From Chloroflexota bacterium (lineage in GTDB: Bacteria; Chloroflexota; Dehalococcoidia; SM23-28-2; RBG-16-64-32), in contig JADFRV010000043.1 in assembly GCA_022561095.1 (NCBI GenBank), positions 1 through 14,546 of the forward strand: a DNA stretch of 14,546 nt, written 5' to 3'. The position numbers were made by a program, and so were the translations under genes. The notes below the pieces were generated by a model. That model made no database searches, was not told the DNA's origin, and saw only the letters and a program-made list of their open reading frames with translations. This document shows, piece after piece, positions 1-6,410 of the stretch; the stretch's first letter is position 1, and the number at the start of each line of letters is the position of its first letter.

Positions 1-2
1 CG

Positions 3-497
3 CTGCCGACGGCGCTGGTCGGCTCCATCGGCGTGATCCTGATCCGGCCCGTGGTGCAGGAGCTGCTGGACCGCGTCGGCGTGAAGATGGTAATCACCAA
101 GGAGGGCCGCCTGAAGGACATGTTCCAGCCCTTCCGAGAGCCGACGGACGAGGAGCAGGAGAAGGTACAGGCGCTGACCGGGGAGATCTACCAGTGGTTC
201 GTGGACACGGTGGCGACCTCGCGCGGGCTGGACCCGAAAGTGGTGCGGGGATATGCCACGGGCGAGATGTTCTCAGCACCGAAGGCGAAGGAGATGGGGC
301 TCATCGACGAGCTTGGGGACTGGGAGACGGCGCTGGATATGGCCAGCGAGCTGGGCCGGATACCGCGGCGCCTCCAGTACGTCCGGCCGCGCCGGCCGCT
401 GCTGGAGCGGCTGCTGGCGCGCGGCGGCGCCGCGATGGCGGGGGCGGTGGCGGCGGAGCTGGAGTCCCGCCTATCGCCGCGGCTGGAGCTGCGGTAG
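3..497 (+). CDS. sppA: Signal peptide peptidase SppA (peptidase S49), C-terminal part, cut by the window edge
   Basis: The open frame enters from the left edge, so the true start is outside the window; the GTG at 33 is internal. The first visible residues include GSIGVI, the segment that in S49 peptidases follows shortly after the nucleophilic serine, so that serine lies just off the edge. Further on, KEGRLKDMF matches the region carrying the catalytic lysine of the short Bacillus-type SppA, placing the likely lysine at nt 114-116. The stretch ending GEMFSAPKAKEMGLIDELG is the usual S49 C-terminal pattern in which the gene product is marked for a role in degrading signal peptides left in the membrane. 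The protein ends in an Ala/Arg/Leu-rich tail and stops with TAG at 495. The family call is firm; whether it is a short SppA or a longer form cannot be seen. Confidence 0.85.
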   Translation: MPTALVGSIGVILIRPVVQELLDRVGVKMVITKEGRLKDMFQPFREPTDEEQEKVQALTGEIYQWFVDTVATSRGLDPKVVRGYATGEMFSAPKAKEMGLIDELGDWETALDMASELGRIPRRLQYVRPRRPLLERLLARGGAAMAGAVAAELESRLSPRLELR

Positions 498-515
498 GAG
501 CGGCGAAAGATTCGC

Positions 516-888
516 TCAGGGAAGGATCAGGCCGCCCCGCTCGTCGAACGACGAGCCGGGCATCCAGGCAACCTCCCACAGGTTCCCTTCGGGGTCTGAG
601 AAGTAGGCCGAGCGTCCGCCCCAGTCGGCGTCGATCGGCTCTTTGACAATGCGCCCGCCGGCCGCCCGCACTTCCGCGATAACCTCGTCCACCTGCGCTT
701 TCTCCTCAACGTTGAGAGCCAGGGTCACGCCTCTGAACCCACCGCTCTCGGCGGGCGGCGCCGCCGGTCCTGAACGTGGCGAACCCTTCAGTGTTGCCTT
801 GTTCCCACCCCAAACCGCGATTGAAGGCGCGCATAGATGCGAGATCGCGCACGCCCAGGGTGACTATGCTGATCCGCGCGGGGATCAT
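516..888 (-). pseudogene. VOC / glyoxalase-fold protein, broken by internal deletion and frameshift
   Basis: Two minus-strand frames carry the two halves of one vicinal-oxygen-chelate protein. The N-terminal half starts at ATG 888 (MIPARISIVTLGVRDL...) and reads well to FRTGGA near 757. It then runs into nonsense-looking sequence (RRERWVQRRDPG). The C-terminal half is in another frame, beginning around PAESGGFRG (about 755-730) and ending FSDPEGNLWEVAWMPGSSF...LILP with TGA at 516. Intact relatives normally have an extra strand of about 15-20 residues between these parts, so a deletion whose length is not a multiple of three fits best. The junction lies in a GC-rich run (ggcggcgccgcccgcc). 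VOC proteins are metal-dependent lyases, dioxygenases or resistance proteins; this copy should not fold normally. A sequencing error could explain the frameshift but not the missing segment. Confidence 0.72.
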
Positions 889-896
889 GGCGGGGA

Positions 897-1346
897 TCAG
901 GCGAACTTCGTATCGATCTTGGCCGAGGAGTCGAAGAAGTGCTGGAAGGACTGGTTGAAGCGATAGAAGGCGTCACGCCGGTAGCCGTCGTTGGAGCGGG
1001 CGAACCCCTCCGGGTCCTCCAGATCGATGGTGTTGAGGGTGTGGTGGAGGTCAGCCTTGCCGTTCTCGCCGATGTTCTTGATCATCTCCTGCCAGCGAGC
1101 ATCGGGCATCTCCAGCCAGAAGTCGGAGTCTTCAGCCTCGGTCTCAGACACCTCCTTGGCCTCCAGCACCTCGAACGCCTCGAAGGTGAGGAGGAAGTAC
1201 TTCTTGGCCTCAGGCACTTTGACGCCGACGACGGCGTCACAGGTGCCGATATGCTTGTACGCATCGTCGTCGTTGATGATGTCGCGCAGGGCGTTGAACC
1301 ATTCGATGGAAGGGAAGGTGGCCTTTACTTTCGTCTTCTGGGTCAT
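897..1346 (-). CDS. Small acidic protein resembling an SCP2-type lipid carrier
   Basis: The protein has 149 residues. ATG 1346 is preferred over the GTG one codon upstream because AAGGAG lies about 6 nt before it. No signal peptide or membrane segment is visible. The pattern is an N-terminal FPSIEWFNALRDIIN helix, a strand segment VVGVKV, a second strand segment YFLLTFEAFEV, then W-containing and GKADL segments. This layout recalls the sterol-carrier-protein-2 fold, which binds lipids or CoA esters in a hydrophobic tunnel. The match is by pattern only, and other alpha/beta folds are possible. It lies 33 nt downstream of the degenerate ferritin-like gene on the same strand and is almost certainly cotranscribed with it, suggesting a supporting role such as substrate delivery. 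The stop is 8 nt before the broken VOC gene. Confidence 0.55.
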   Translation of the reverse strand: MTQKTKVKATFPSIEWFNALRDIINDDDAYKHIGTCDAVVGVKVPEAKKYFLLTFEAFEVLEAKEVSETEAEDSDFWLEMPDARWQEMIKNIGENGKADLHHTLNTIDLEDPEGFARSNDGYRRDAFYRFNQSFQHFFDSSAKIDTKFA

Positions 1347-1379
1347 CACGAACTCCTTCTATTACAGGTCTAACCCGAC

Positions 1380-2819
1380 CTAGGCCGCCGCCTGGGCCGC
1401 GGTGGGCTCCTCAAGGTACTTCTTCAGCAGCGGGTGCAGGCGCTCGCGGCGCTCTGGCAGTCCGGCGGAGGCCAGCCGAGCCACGTAGTCTCTCACCCAG
1501 CGCCGCTTGAAGTACTCCAGCTTGCGGACGCCATCCAATATCTGCTCCTTGGCGACGCCGCCGCCGAGGAGGATGATGAACGCCTCCCGCAGGGGCGTGT
1601 CCTGCTCCTCCTCGTAGGTCATGACCGCCTCGGCCTTGTTGAGGTAGGCGTGTACCTCCGCGCGTTTATCCAGCTTGCGCAGGAGGAACTGCTTGAGATG
1701 CTGGACGCCGTAAGCGATCTGGCGGGAGATGTCCTGCATGCAGAGGCGGAAGATCAGCGACTCGGCCTCGTTGTGAGCGACGTACTCGCCGACCTGATAC
1801 ATACCGATGAGGAAGCTGTTGGAGAGGATGTGGAGGACAGCGGATGACTCAGTCCAGACGCGCGTGTCTATGATGGCGCGATGGAAGTAGCCGGGGCTCT
1901 GGATGCCCATGCCGCCGCCGTTGGAGAGGGCGCGTTTACGGAAGACCTCAAACTGGCGGGCGGCGTCGAACTCCGCGGTGGAGAGGTAGAGCTTGACCTC
2001 GTGATAGCCGTAAGACATCTCCGGCAGCCACTTGCCGACGATGTCGCCGGCCAGGAGCCCCTTCTCGCAGAAGTAGGTGCAGAGCTGGCACATCGACCGC
2101 TCGATCTCATCGGGCAGGGGCTCCATGCTGTCCCAGGGGATATCGGTGGCGGGCCGCCAGCGGCGCTGGATCGCCTCTTCGTAGAGGTCAGCGGCGTTGT
2201 CTGCCCAGAGATCCGCCTTCTCGTAGATGGAATACCCCATCCCGGGGATACCGGCGATGGGGTGGGCGCCGCGCGGCATCTCCGTCTGGTAGGGCCACTC
2301 GTCGGGGACATTAGCGTAGCTGCCGATGTTGATACCACTGACGGTGAGCCCCTTCTTACCGGGGCGGGCGCGAATGCCCCACTCAGTGGGGACGCGCATC
2401 CAGCTCAAGTCCAGCACCTGTTCGCCTCTTGCGGCAGCATCGCGCATGCGCTCCTGCTGGGCGATGAAGCGCTCCGCCTGGTCGGGGCGGATGCCGGACT
2501 CCATCTGCGTAATCAGCATCTCAGCCTGCGCACCAAGGGCTAGGCCGCGCTTGATCAGCTCCTCCGGCCAGCCGTTCTTGGCCGCCGCTTTCGCAAGCTC
2601 TTCGGGGATAGCGATCTCGCCGCCGGCGCGGATACGCTCCTGCTCGGCGATGAACTGCTCCGCCTGCTCGGGGGTAGCTTCGGGCAACTGGATCTGTTGC
2701 TTGATGGCCTCCGCGGGAAAGCCCAGCGCCAGGGCGCGGCGCATCAGGTCCAGGGGGATGCCTTTTTCTTTGGCGACTTGCGCCAAGTCTTCGGGAACTT
2801 CAGGTGATTCGTCAGCCAT
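1380..2819 (-). CDS. Ferritin-like protein with lost diiron ligands (pseudo-oxidase paralogue) and duplicated N-terminal domain
   Basis: The protein has 479 residues, with start ATG 2819 behind a strong AGGAGGT. From about residue 137 onward it aligns along its whole length with the neighbour at 2989-4071 (shared DLSW, KADxW, ATDIPW, PLPDxIER, MCQxCT, AGD, VFRKRAL, GEY, RLC.QD, GGG). In the neighbour the two ExxH motifs read EARH and ESRH; here they read AARQ (286-289) and ISRQ (364-367). The third carboxylate is Asn334. Of the canonical six ligands at most Glu252 remains. Residues 10-133 hold two copies of a roughly 63-residue helical repeat that the neighbour lacks. Conserved cysteines C244, C247 and C360 remain. 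The open frame is long, well conserved and has a good ribosome site, so this looks like a functional non-catalytic partner rather than decay. The tail is Ala-rich (PTAAQAAA). Confidence 0.8.
   Translation of the reverse strand: MADESPEVPEDLAQVAKEKGIPLDLMRRALALGFPAEAIKQQIQLPEATPEQAEQFIAEQERIRAGGEIAIPEELAKAAAKNGWPEELIKRGLALGAQAEMLITQMESGIRPDQAERFIAQQERMRDAAARGEQVLDLSWMRVPTEWGIRARPGKKGLTVSGINIGSYANVPDEWPYQTEMPRGAHPIAGIPGMGYSIYEKADLWADNAADLYEEAIQRRWRPATDIPWDSMEPLPDEIERSMCQLCTYFCEKGLLAGDIVGKWLPEMSYGYHEVKLYLSTAEFDAARQFEVFRKRALSNGGGMGIQSPGYFHRAIIDTRVWTESSAVLHILSNSFLIGMYQVGEYVAHNEAESLIFRLCMQDISRQIAYGVQHLKQFLLRKLDKRAEVHAYLNKAEAVMTYEEEQDTPLREAFIILLGGGVAKEQILDGVRKLEYFKRRWVRDYVARLASAGLPERRERLHPLLKKYLEEPTAAQAAA
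2421..2792 (-). repeat. Tandem helical repeat encoded in the N-terminus of the pseudo-oxidase
   Basis: Two protein repeats of about 60 residues, offset by 63, cover residues 10-133 of the protein above. Matching landmarks are DLAQVAKEKG / ELAKAAAKNG, then RRALALG / KRGLALG, then TPEQAEQFIAEQER / RPDQAERFIAQQER. The repeat is strongly helical and charged, with no membrane segment. A protein-protein docking role is plausible, but no named domain is recognised. Confidence 0.8.
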
Positions 2820-2872
2820 GGACGTTACCTCCTATTGGGGGCGATGGCGCCACGGTTAAACCGGGCGCCTTT

Positions 2873-2925
2873 GCCATTTAGCCACACTAAATGGCCATCG
2901 TCAAGAGTATCTTAGCGAGCGCTAA
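2873..2925 (-). promoter_or_regulatory. Promoter region with two palindromes upstream of the pseudo-oxidase gene
   Basis: On the minus strand a -35-like TTGACG lies at 2904-2899, with a weak -10 candidate about 17 nt later. It is flanked by two inverted repeats. Upstream is TTAGCG-2-CGCTAA (2912-2925). Downstream, across the expected core promoter, is a 9-bp perfect dyad GCCATTTAG-5-CTAAATGGC (2873-2895). Both contain TTAG...CTAA half-sites with 5-6 nt between them, as expected of a dimeric regulator's operators. The downstream dyad could alternatively form a leader hairpin if transcription starts earlier. Confidence 0.5.
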
Positions 2926-2988
2926 AGTAGCTGTCAGCCTGCGATCTGCAATCGCCCGACCTTCGTTTAGCTTGGGCAGCGCTGAGAG

Positions 2989-4071
2989 CTAGTTCCTAGG
3001 CGGGTCCAGGAAGGCGCGGAACATCGGGTTCATGCGGTCGCGCCGCTCACCCAGGCCGGCCACCTCCAGGCGGTGCATGTACTCGTTGATCTGGCGCTTG
3101 CGAATGGCCATGAGCTTTTGGAACCCCTCGTCCACGTGTTTGAGGCCGCCGCCGGCCAGGATGATGATCGCCTCGTCGAAGTAGGGCATGGCGCTGGAGA
3201 CGTTGACGAGGTCCAGGGACAGCGGGCCCTCTACTTGATCCAGGTAGTGGTGGATCTCCTCGCGGCGCCAGGGCTCGGTCTCAAGGACGTACTTCAGGTG
3301 CATGATGCCGAAGCCCAGGTGACGGGACTCGTCCTGGTAGCAGAGGCGGAAGATACGCTTCTCAGCCTCGTTGTAGGAGATGTACTCGCCCATGCGGAAC
3401 AGGCTCTGGACGAGCCCCTCGAGGAAGATGTGCATGATGGCAGACATCTCGGTGAAGTCCTTGGCGTCAAGGATTATACGCAGGGAGGGCCCTGACTGAC
3501 CCTCGGAGAGGAGCCCGCCGCCGTTCACCAGGGCGCGCTTGCGGAACACGTCCAGGTGCCGCGCCTCGTCCATGATCTGGGAGAGGAGGAAGAGCTTCGT
3601 CTCGTAGTGGGCGGGGTTGATCTTGGGCAGCCACTGGCCGGGGGCGTCACCGGCGATGAACTCGACCTCGGTGAGGAAGGTGCAGAACTGGCACATAGCG
3701 CGCTCTATGTCGTCGGGAAGGGGCTTCACCGTCTCCCAGGGGATATCCGTAGCGGAAGACCACTGGCGCTGCACCGCCTCCTCGTACAGGAGGCGGGCGT
3801 TCTCCGACCATACGTCCGCCTTGTCCGTATAGTAGAGGCCGGCCCGCGGTGCATCTTTCCGAGGGCTGGCATCGCGCGGTAGGATACTGAAAGTATCCGT
3901 GTGCTCGGGCACTTCGCGGCCCTTCTCGATCTCGTCGAACGTCAGGCCGCGACGGCCGGGGTGGACCTTCTCCACCTTGCGGGCGTCATCCGGCTTGAGC
4001 CAGCTCAGGTCCAGCTCGGGGACGTCCTCCTCGGTACAAATCTTCTCTAAAACGTCAGCGCTTATAGCCAT
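2989..4071 (-). CDS. Ferritin-like diiron protein, probable oxidase/oxygenase
   Basis: The protein has 360 residues. ATG 4071 is chosen because GGAGGG sits about 7 nt upstream; longer readings to 4197 would run through the promoter. Likely carboxylate-bridged diiron ligands are Glu135 or Glu137 (TEVEF), Glu169-x-x-His172 (EARH), Glu218 (FLEGL) and Glu248-x-x-His251 (ESRH). The order E, ExxH, E, ExxH and the spacings of about 30-34 within each half fit the R2/desaturase/AurF-type ferritin-like superfamily. Such proteins use O2 for radical formation, hydroxylation, N-oxygenation or desaturation. A CxxC (127-130) and Cys244, four residues before the second ExxH, are shared with the paralogue. 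No signal peptide is visible, so it is likely cytoplasmic. It is not called ribonucleotide reductase because no large subunit is nearby and the spacing differs. The substrate is unknown; the adjacent lipid-carrier-like gene hints at a hydrophobic one. Confidence 0.8.
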   Translation of the reverse strand: MAISADVLEKICTEEDVPELDLSWLKPDDARKVEKVHPGRRGLTFDEIEKGREVPEHTDTFSILPRDASPRKDAPRAGLYYTDKADVWSENARLLYEEAVQRQWSSATDIPWETVKPLPDDIERAMCQFCTFLTEVEFIAGDAPGQWLPKINPAHYETKLFLLSQIMDEARHLDVFRKRALVNGGGLLSEGQSGPSLRIILDAKDFTEMSAIMHIFLEGLVQSLFRMGEYISYNEAEKRIFRLCYQDESRHLGFGIMHLKYVLETEPWRREEIHHYLDQVEGPLSLDLVNVSSAMPYFDEAIIILAGGGLKHVDEGFQKLMAIRKRQINEYMHRLEVAGLGERRDRMNPMFRAFLDPPRN

Positions 4072-4125
4072 AACCCGCCCTCCGAATGCAATACGGCTAT
4101 CGAATCTCTTCCTGGGCAACCGTAG

Positions 4126-4152
4126 ACTATAACGGCGGCAATACCATGTCAA
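4126..4152 (-). promoter_or_regulatory. Promoter of the diiron protein gene
   Basis: The minus strand has a perfect -35 TTGACA (4152-4147) and a -10 TATAGT (4131-4126), separated by a short 15-nt spacer. The resulting leader would be roughly 45 nt, ending in the GGAGGG ribosome site. The sequence around the -35 (CTCTTGACATGG) resembles that of the pseudo-oxidase promoter (CTCTTGACGATGG). Confidence 0.5.
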
Positions 4153-4190
4153 GAGCGTGTCCGGTGAGCGCGCATCAGTAACGCATAACC

Positions 4191-4892
4191 TCACCAAACG
4201 ACGGTCGGCGGCCTCCGCCTTGGCTTCTGGCGGCGGAAGGCCCAGACCAGCACCACGCCGCCGACGAAGCCGCCCACGTGGGCCCAGAAGGCGATTCCCT
4301 GCGTGACGCCGTCACCGGCGCCGAGCGAGGCGACGCCGCTGAGGAGCTGGAGGAGGAACCAGAAGACGATGAGGAACGCCGCCGGCACAGGGAACGCACC
4401 GAAAAACCAGAGCCAGGAGATTACCACGGAGACGGTGGCGCGCGGGTAGAGCACCAGGTAAGCGCCCAGCACGCCCGCTATGGCGCCGCTGGCCCCTACC
4501 ATCGGGATAACGCTCTCCTGATCGATGAACACCTGGAGGCCGGTTGCGGCGAGCCCGGCCAGGAGGTAGAAGACCAGGTAGCGACCGTGGCCCATGGCGT
4601 CCTCCACGTTGTCGCCGAACACCCACAGGAAGAGCATGTTGCCGATGAGGTGGAGCCAGCCGCCGTGGATGAACATGGAGGTGACCACCGTGGACGGCTC
4701 CTCAGCGCCGGAGGGGCTCTCCAGCCAGTCTACGAGCTGAACGGGGATGACGCCCCAGTCCAGGAAGAAGTCGTTCACCTCGAAGGCGTTGAGGGAGAGC
4801 TCGTAGAGGAAGACGAGGATGGAGGCGACGATGAGGCCCACGTTGACGTAGGGGGTGGTGTGGCGGCGGGTGCTATCGCCGATCGGGATCAT
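4191..4892 (-). CDS. Rhomboid family intramembrane serine protease
   Basis: The protein has 233 residues. The catalytic dyad is visible as Ser135 in GASG (133-136) and His205 in AHVGG. The oxyanion-side motif HGGWLHLIGNM gives His81 and Asn85. About six hydrophobic segments are present, roughly 17-34, 78-93, 104-122, 133-150, 153-184 and 201-219, as in the basic rhomboid core. The tail is Arg/Pro-rich and cytoplasmic. Rhomboids cut single-pass membrane proteins within the bilayer; the substrate is not known. The start ATG 4892 has no clear ribosome site, so the start is slightly uncertain. The gene ends 120 nt before the diiron gene, which has its own promoter, so they need not be cotranscribed. 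Confidence 0.93.
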   Translation of the reverse strand: MIPIGDSTRRHTTPYVNVGLIVASILVFLYELSLNAFEVNDFFLDWGVIPVQLVDWLESPSGAEEPSTVVTSMFIHGGWLHLIGNMLFLWVFGDNVEDAMGHGRYLVFYLLAGLAATGLQVFIDQESVIPMVGASGAIAGVLGAYLVLYPRATVSVVISWLWFFGAFPVPAAFLIVFWFLLQLLSGVASLGAGDGVTQGIAFWAHVGGFVGGVVLVWAFRRQKPRRRPPTVVW

Positions 4893-4930
4893 ACGGTATC
4901 AGTTTAGATGTGGCACTCCCCGCTGGGAAG

Positions 4931-5002
4931 TCAGATTCTTCGCGAAGTCTATCCTGAGCGGGTGTAGGTTCTTCGCTGCGGGCTGAATGACACGGAGCGA
5001 AG
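4931..5002. repeat. Intergenic repeat / stem-loop block
   Basis: Two related units start ATTCTTCGC (4935) and GTTCTTCGC (4968), 33 nt apart, each followed by a CTGA-containing stretch. The second unit forms an inverted repeat CTTCGCT (4971-4977) with AGCGAAG (4996-5002). The block lies between the end of the adenosyltransferase gene and the rhomboid start. Sequences of the form ATTCTTCGCT..CTCAGAATGAC are common dispersed intergenic elements in some bacterial genomes. It may also act as a weak terminator, but there is no T-run. Confidence 0.45.
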
Positions 5003-5013
5003 CCCGAATCCGC

Positions 5014-5583
5014 TCACCCCTTGCGCCAGGGCGTCTCCGGCTTGCCGGCGGCCTTGTTCACGTAGCGGGCGAGGACGAACAGCAGGTCGGAGAGACGGTT
5101 GAGGTAGACGATGAGCTGGCGGTTCACATCCTCCTGACGGGAGAGGCGCACCACGGCCCGCTCGGCGCGGCGGCAGACACCGCGGGCCAGGTGGAGGAGG
5201 GCGCCCGCCCGGGTGCCGGAGGGGAGGATGAACGTCCGCAACGGCGGGACCTTAGCGTCGTGCTCGTCGATGAGACGCTCCAGGCCGGCGATCTTACGCT
5301 CGGGGTCGATGAACATGCGGCCCCTGTCGGCCTTGGGGCCGGACTCGCTCGCCAGCTCAGCGCCGATGTTGAACAGCTCGTTCTGGATCGACTGGAGGGC
5401 GGCAGCGATCCGCTTCTGGCGGAGGAAGGACACGGCGACGCCGAGGGTTGAGTTGAGCTCGTCGACGCTGCCGTAGGCCTCGACGCGGGGATCGTCCTTG
5501 GGCACGCGGCGGCCGCCGAACAGCGCCGTCTCGCCCTGATCGCCGGTGCCGGTGTAGAGCTTGGACTTCGTCTGACGCGCCAT
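5014..5583 (-). CDS. pduO: ATP:cob(I)alamin adenosyltransferase, PduO type
   Basis: The protein has 189 residues, normal for the family. It transfers the 5'-deoxyadenosyl group of ATP to cob(I)alamin to make coenzyme B12. The N-terminal ATP-binding signature is clear: YTGTGDQGETALFGG (10-24), then VEAYGSVDELNS (34-45). The C-terminal part has RGVCRRAERAVV (134-145), with the conserved arginines and glutamate, and NRLSDLLFVLARY (162-174). It starts at ATG 5583, 14 nt after the ABC ATPase stop, as the last gene of the cobalamin uptake operon. The arrangement imports B12 and converts it to the active cofactor. Cytoplasmic, probably a trimer as is usual for this family. Confidence 0.95.
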   Translation of the reverse strand: MARQTKSKLYTGTGDQGETALFGGRRVPKDDPRVEAYGSVDELNSTLGVAVSFLRQKRIAAALQSIQNELFNIGAELASESGPKADRGRMFIDPERKIAGLERLIDEHDAKVPPLRTFILPSGTRAGALLHLARGVCRRAERAVVRLSRQEDVNRQLIVYLNRLSDLLFVLARYVNKAAGKPETPWRKG

Positions 5584-5597
5584 GGTCAGCGCCTAGT

Positions 5598-6410
5598 CTA
5601 CTGCGCGTCGCCGTCCGGGGCCAGCACCGGCCTCCCCGTCACCGGATGCGATAGTACGTGAAGCGAGGTGCCGTAGACCTGTCGCAGCCGCTCACGGGTG
5701 AGCACATCGCCTGGGGACCCCTCGGCGACCACGCGACCCTGGTGAAGCATGACCAGGCGATGGCAGAACTGGGCCGCGAGCGTGAGGTCGTGCACAGCGG
5801 CCAGGACCGCCTTGCCCTCGTTTCGACACAGCCGCGCCATCAGGCGCAGAGTGGCCGCCTGGTGGCCCACGTCCAGGTGCGCCGTAGGCTCGTCCAAGAG
5901 CAGCAGCGGCGTCTCCTGGGCGAGCGCGCGGGCGACGAGGAGACGCTGGCGCTCACCGCCGGAGAGCTCACCGATGCGGCGTTCGGCCAGCTCCCAGCTG
6001 TCCGTGGCGAGCATGGCGCGACGGGCAGCGTGGAGGTCGCCCTGACCTTCGCCCTGAAGCAGCTTCAGGTGCGGCGTGCGGCCCATCAGGACCAACTCCA
6101 GGGCGGTGAACGCCGGCGGCAGCTGCGGATTCTGGGGGACCACAGCCACCCGCAGGGCAACCTCCTTCGGAGACAGACGGAGGGCATCGTCGCCGTCCAG
6201 GCTCACCCCGCCCGCCTGGGGGGCGACGACGCCGCTGACGGCGCGGATGAGGGTGGTCTTGCCGGAGCCGTTGGGCCCTACCAGGCCCAGGAGCTCGCCT
6301 ACAGGCAGGGAAAGCGAGACGTCGCGCAGCGCCACCCGAGCGCCGTAGGCCACAGTGAGATCGCGCACGTCGAGCGCGGCCTCGCCTCTTTCCTCGGCCA
6401 GCGCCCTCAC
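5598..6410 (-). CDS. btuD: Cobalamin (BtuD/FecE-type) ABC transporter ATP-binding protein
   Basis: The protein has 270 residues. Walker A is GPNGSGKTT (45-53), the Q-loop is in VVPQNPQ (90-96), the signature is LSGGERQR (149-156), Walker B is LLLLDEP (169-175), and the switch histidine is in VHDLT (206-210). The class is the FecE/BtuD group that powers import of siderophores, heme or cobalamin. The riboswitch upstream and the adenosyltransferase downstream point to cobalamin. The GTG start at 6410 overlaps the permease stop by 4 nt (GTGA), indicating translational coupling. The tail of about 40 residues after the nucleotide-binding domain is typical of this group. Confidence 0.92.
   Translation of the reverse strand: MRALAEERGEAALDVRDLTVAYGARVALRDVSLSLPVGELLGLVGPNGSGKTTLIRAVSGVVAPQAGGVSLDGDDALRLSPKEVALRVAVVPQNPQLPPAFTALELVLMGRTPHLKLLQGEGQGDLHAARRAMLATDSWELAERRIGELSGGERQRLLVARALAQETPLLLLDEPTAHLDVGHQAATLRLMARLCRNEGKAVLAAVHDLTLAAQFCHRLVMLHQGRVVAEGSPGDVLTRERLRQVYGTSLHVLSHPVTGRPVLAPDGDAQ

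Noticed and set aside
1881..2543. Long plus-strand open frame of 220 codons opposite the pseudo-oxidase
   Set aside because: Composition (Gly/Val/Leu/Asp runs) is that of an antisense shadow in GC-rich DNA; the minus-strand gene has clear homology to its neighbour.
2989..4071. Ribonucleotide reductase small subunit (NrdB)
   Set aside because: The ligand order is similar, but no large subunit is present, the distance between the two halves is shorter than in typical R2, and a non-catalytic paralogue adjoins it.
4072..4197. Longer start for the diiron protein reaching 4197
   Set aside because: The extra 42 residues are Arg-rich without similarity to the paralogue and would span the promoter; GGAGGG before ATG 4071 decides the start.
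4278..4907. Long plus-strand open frame of 209 codons opposite the rhomboid gene
   Set aside because: Glu/Asp/His/Gly-rich shadow; the rhomboid catalytic motifs are on the minus strand.
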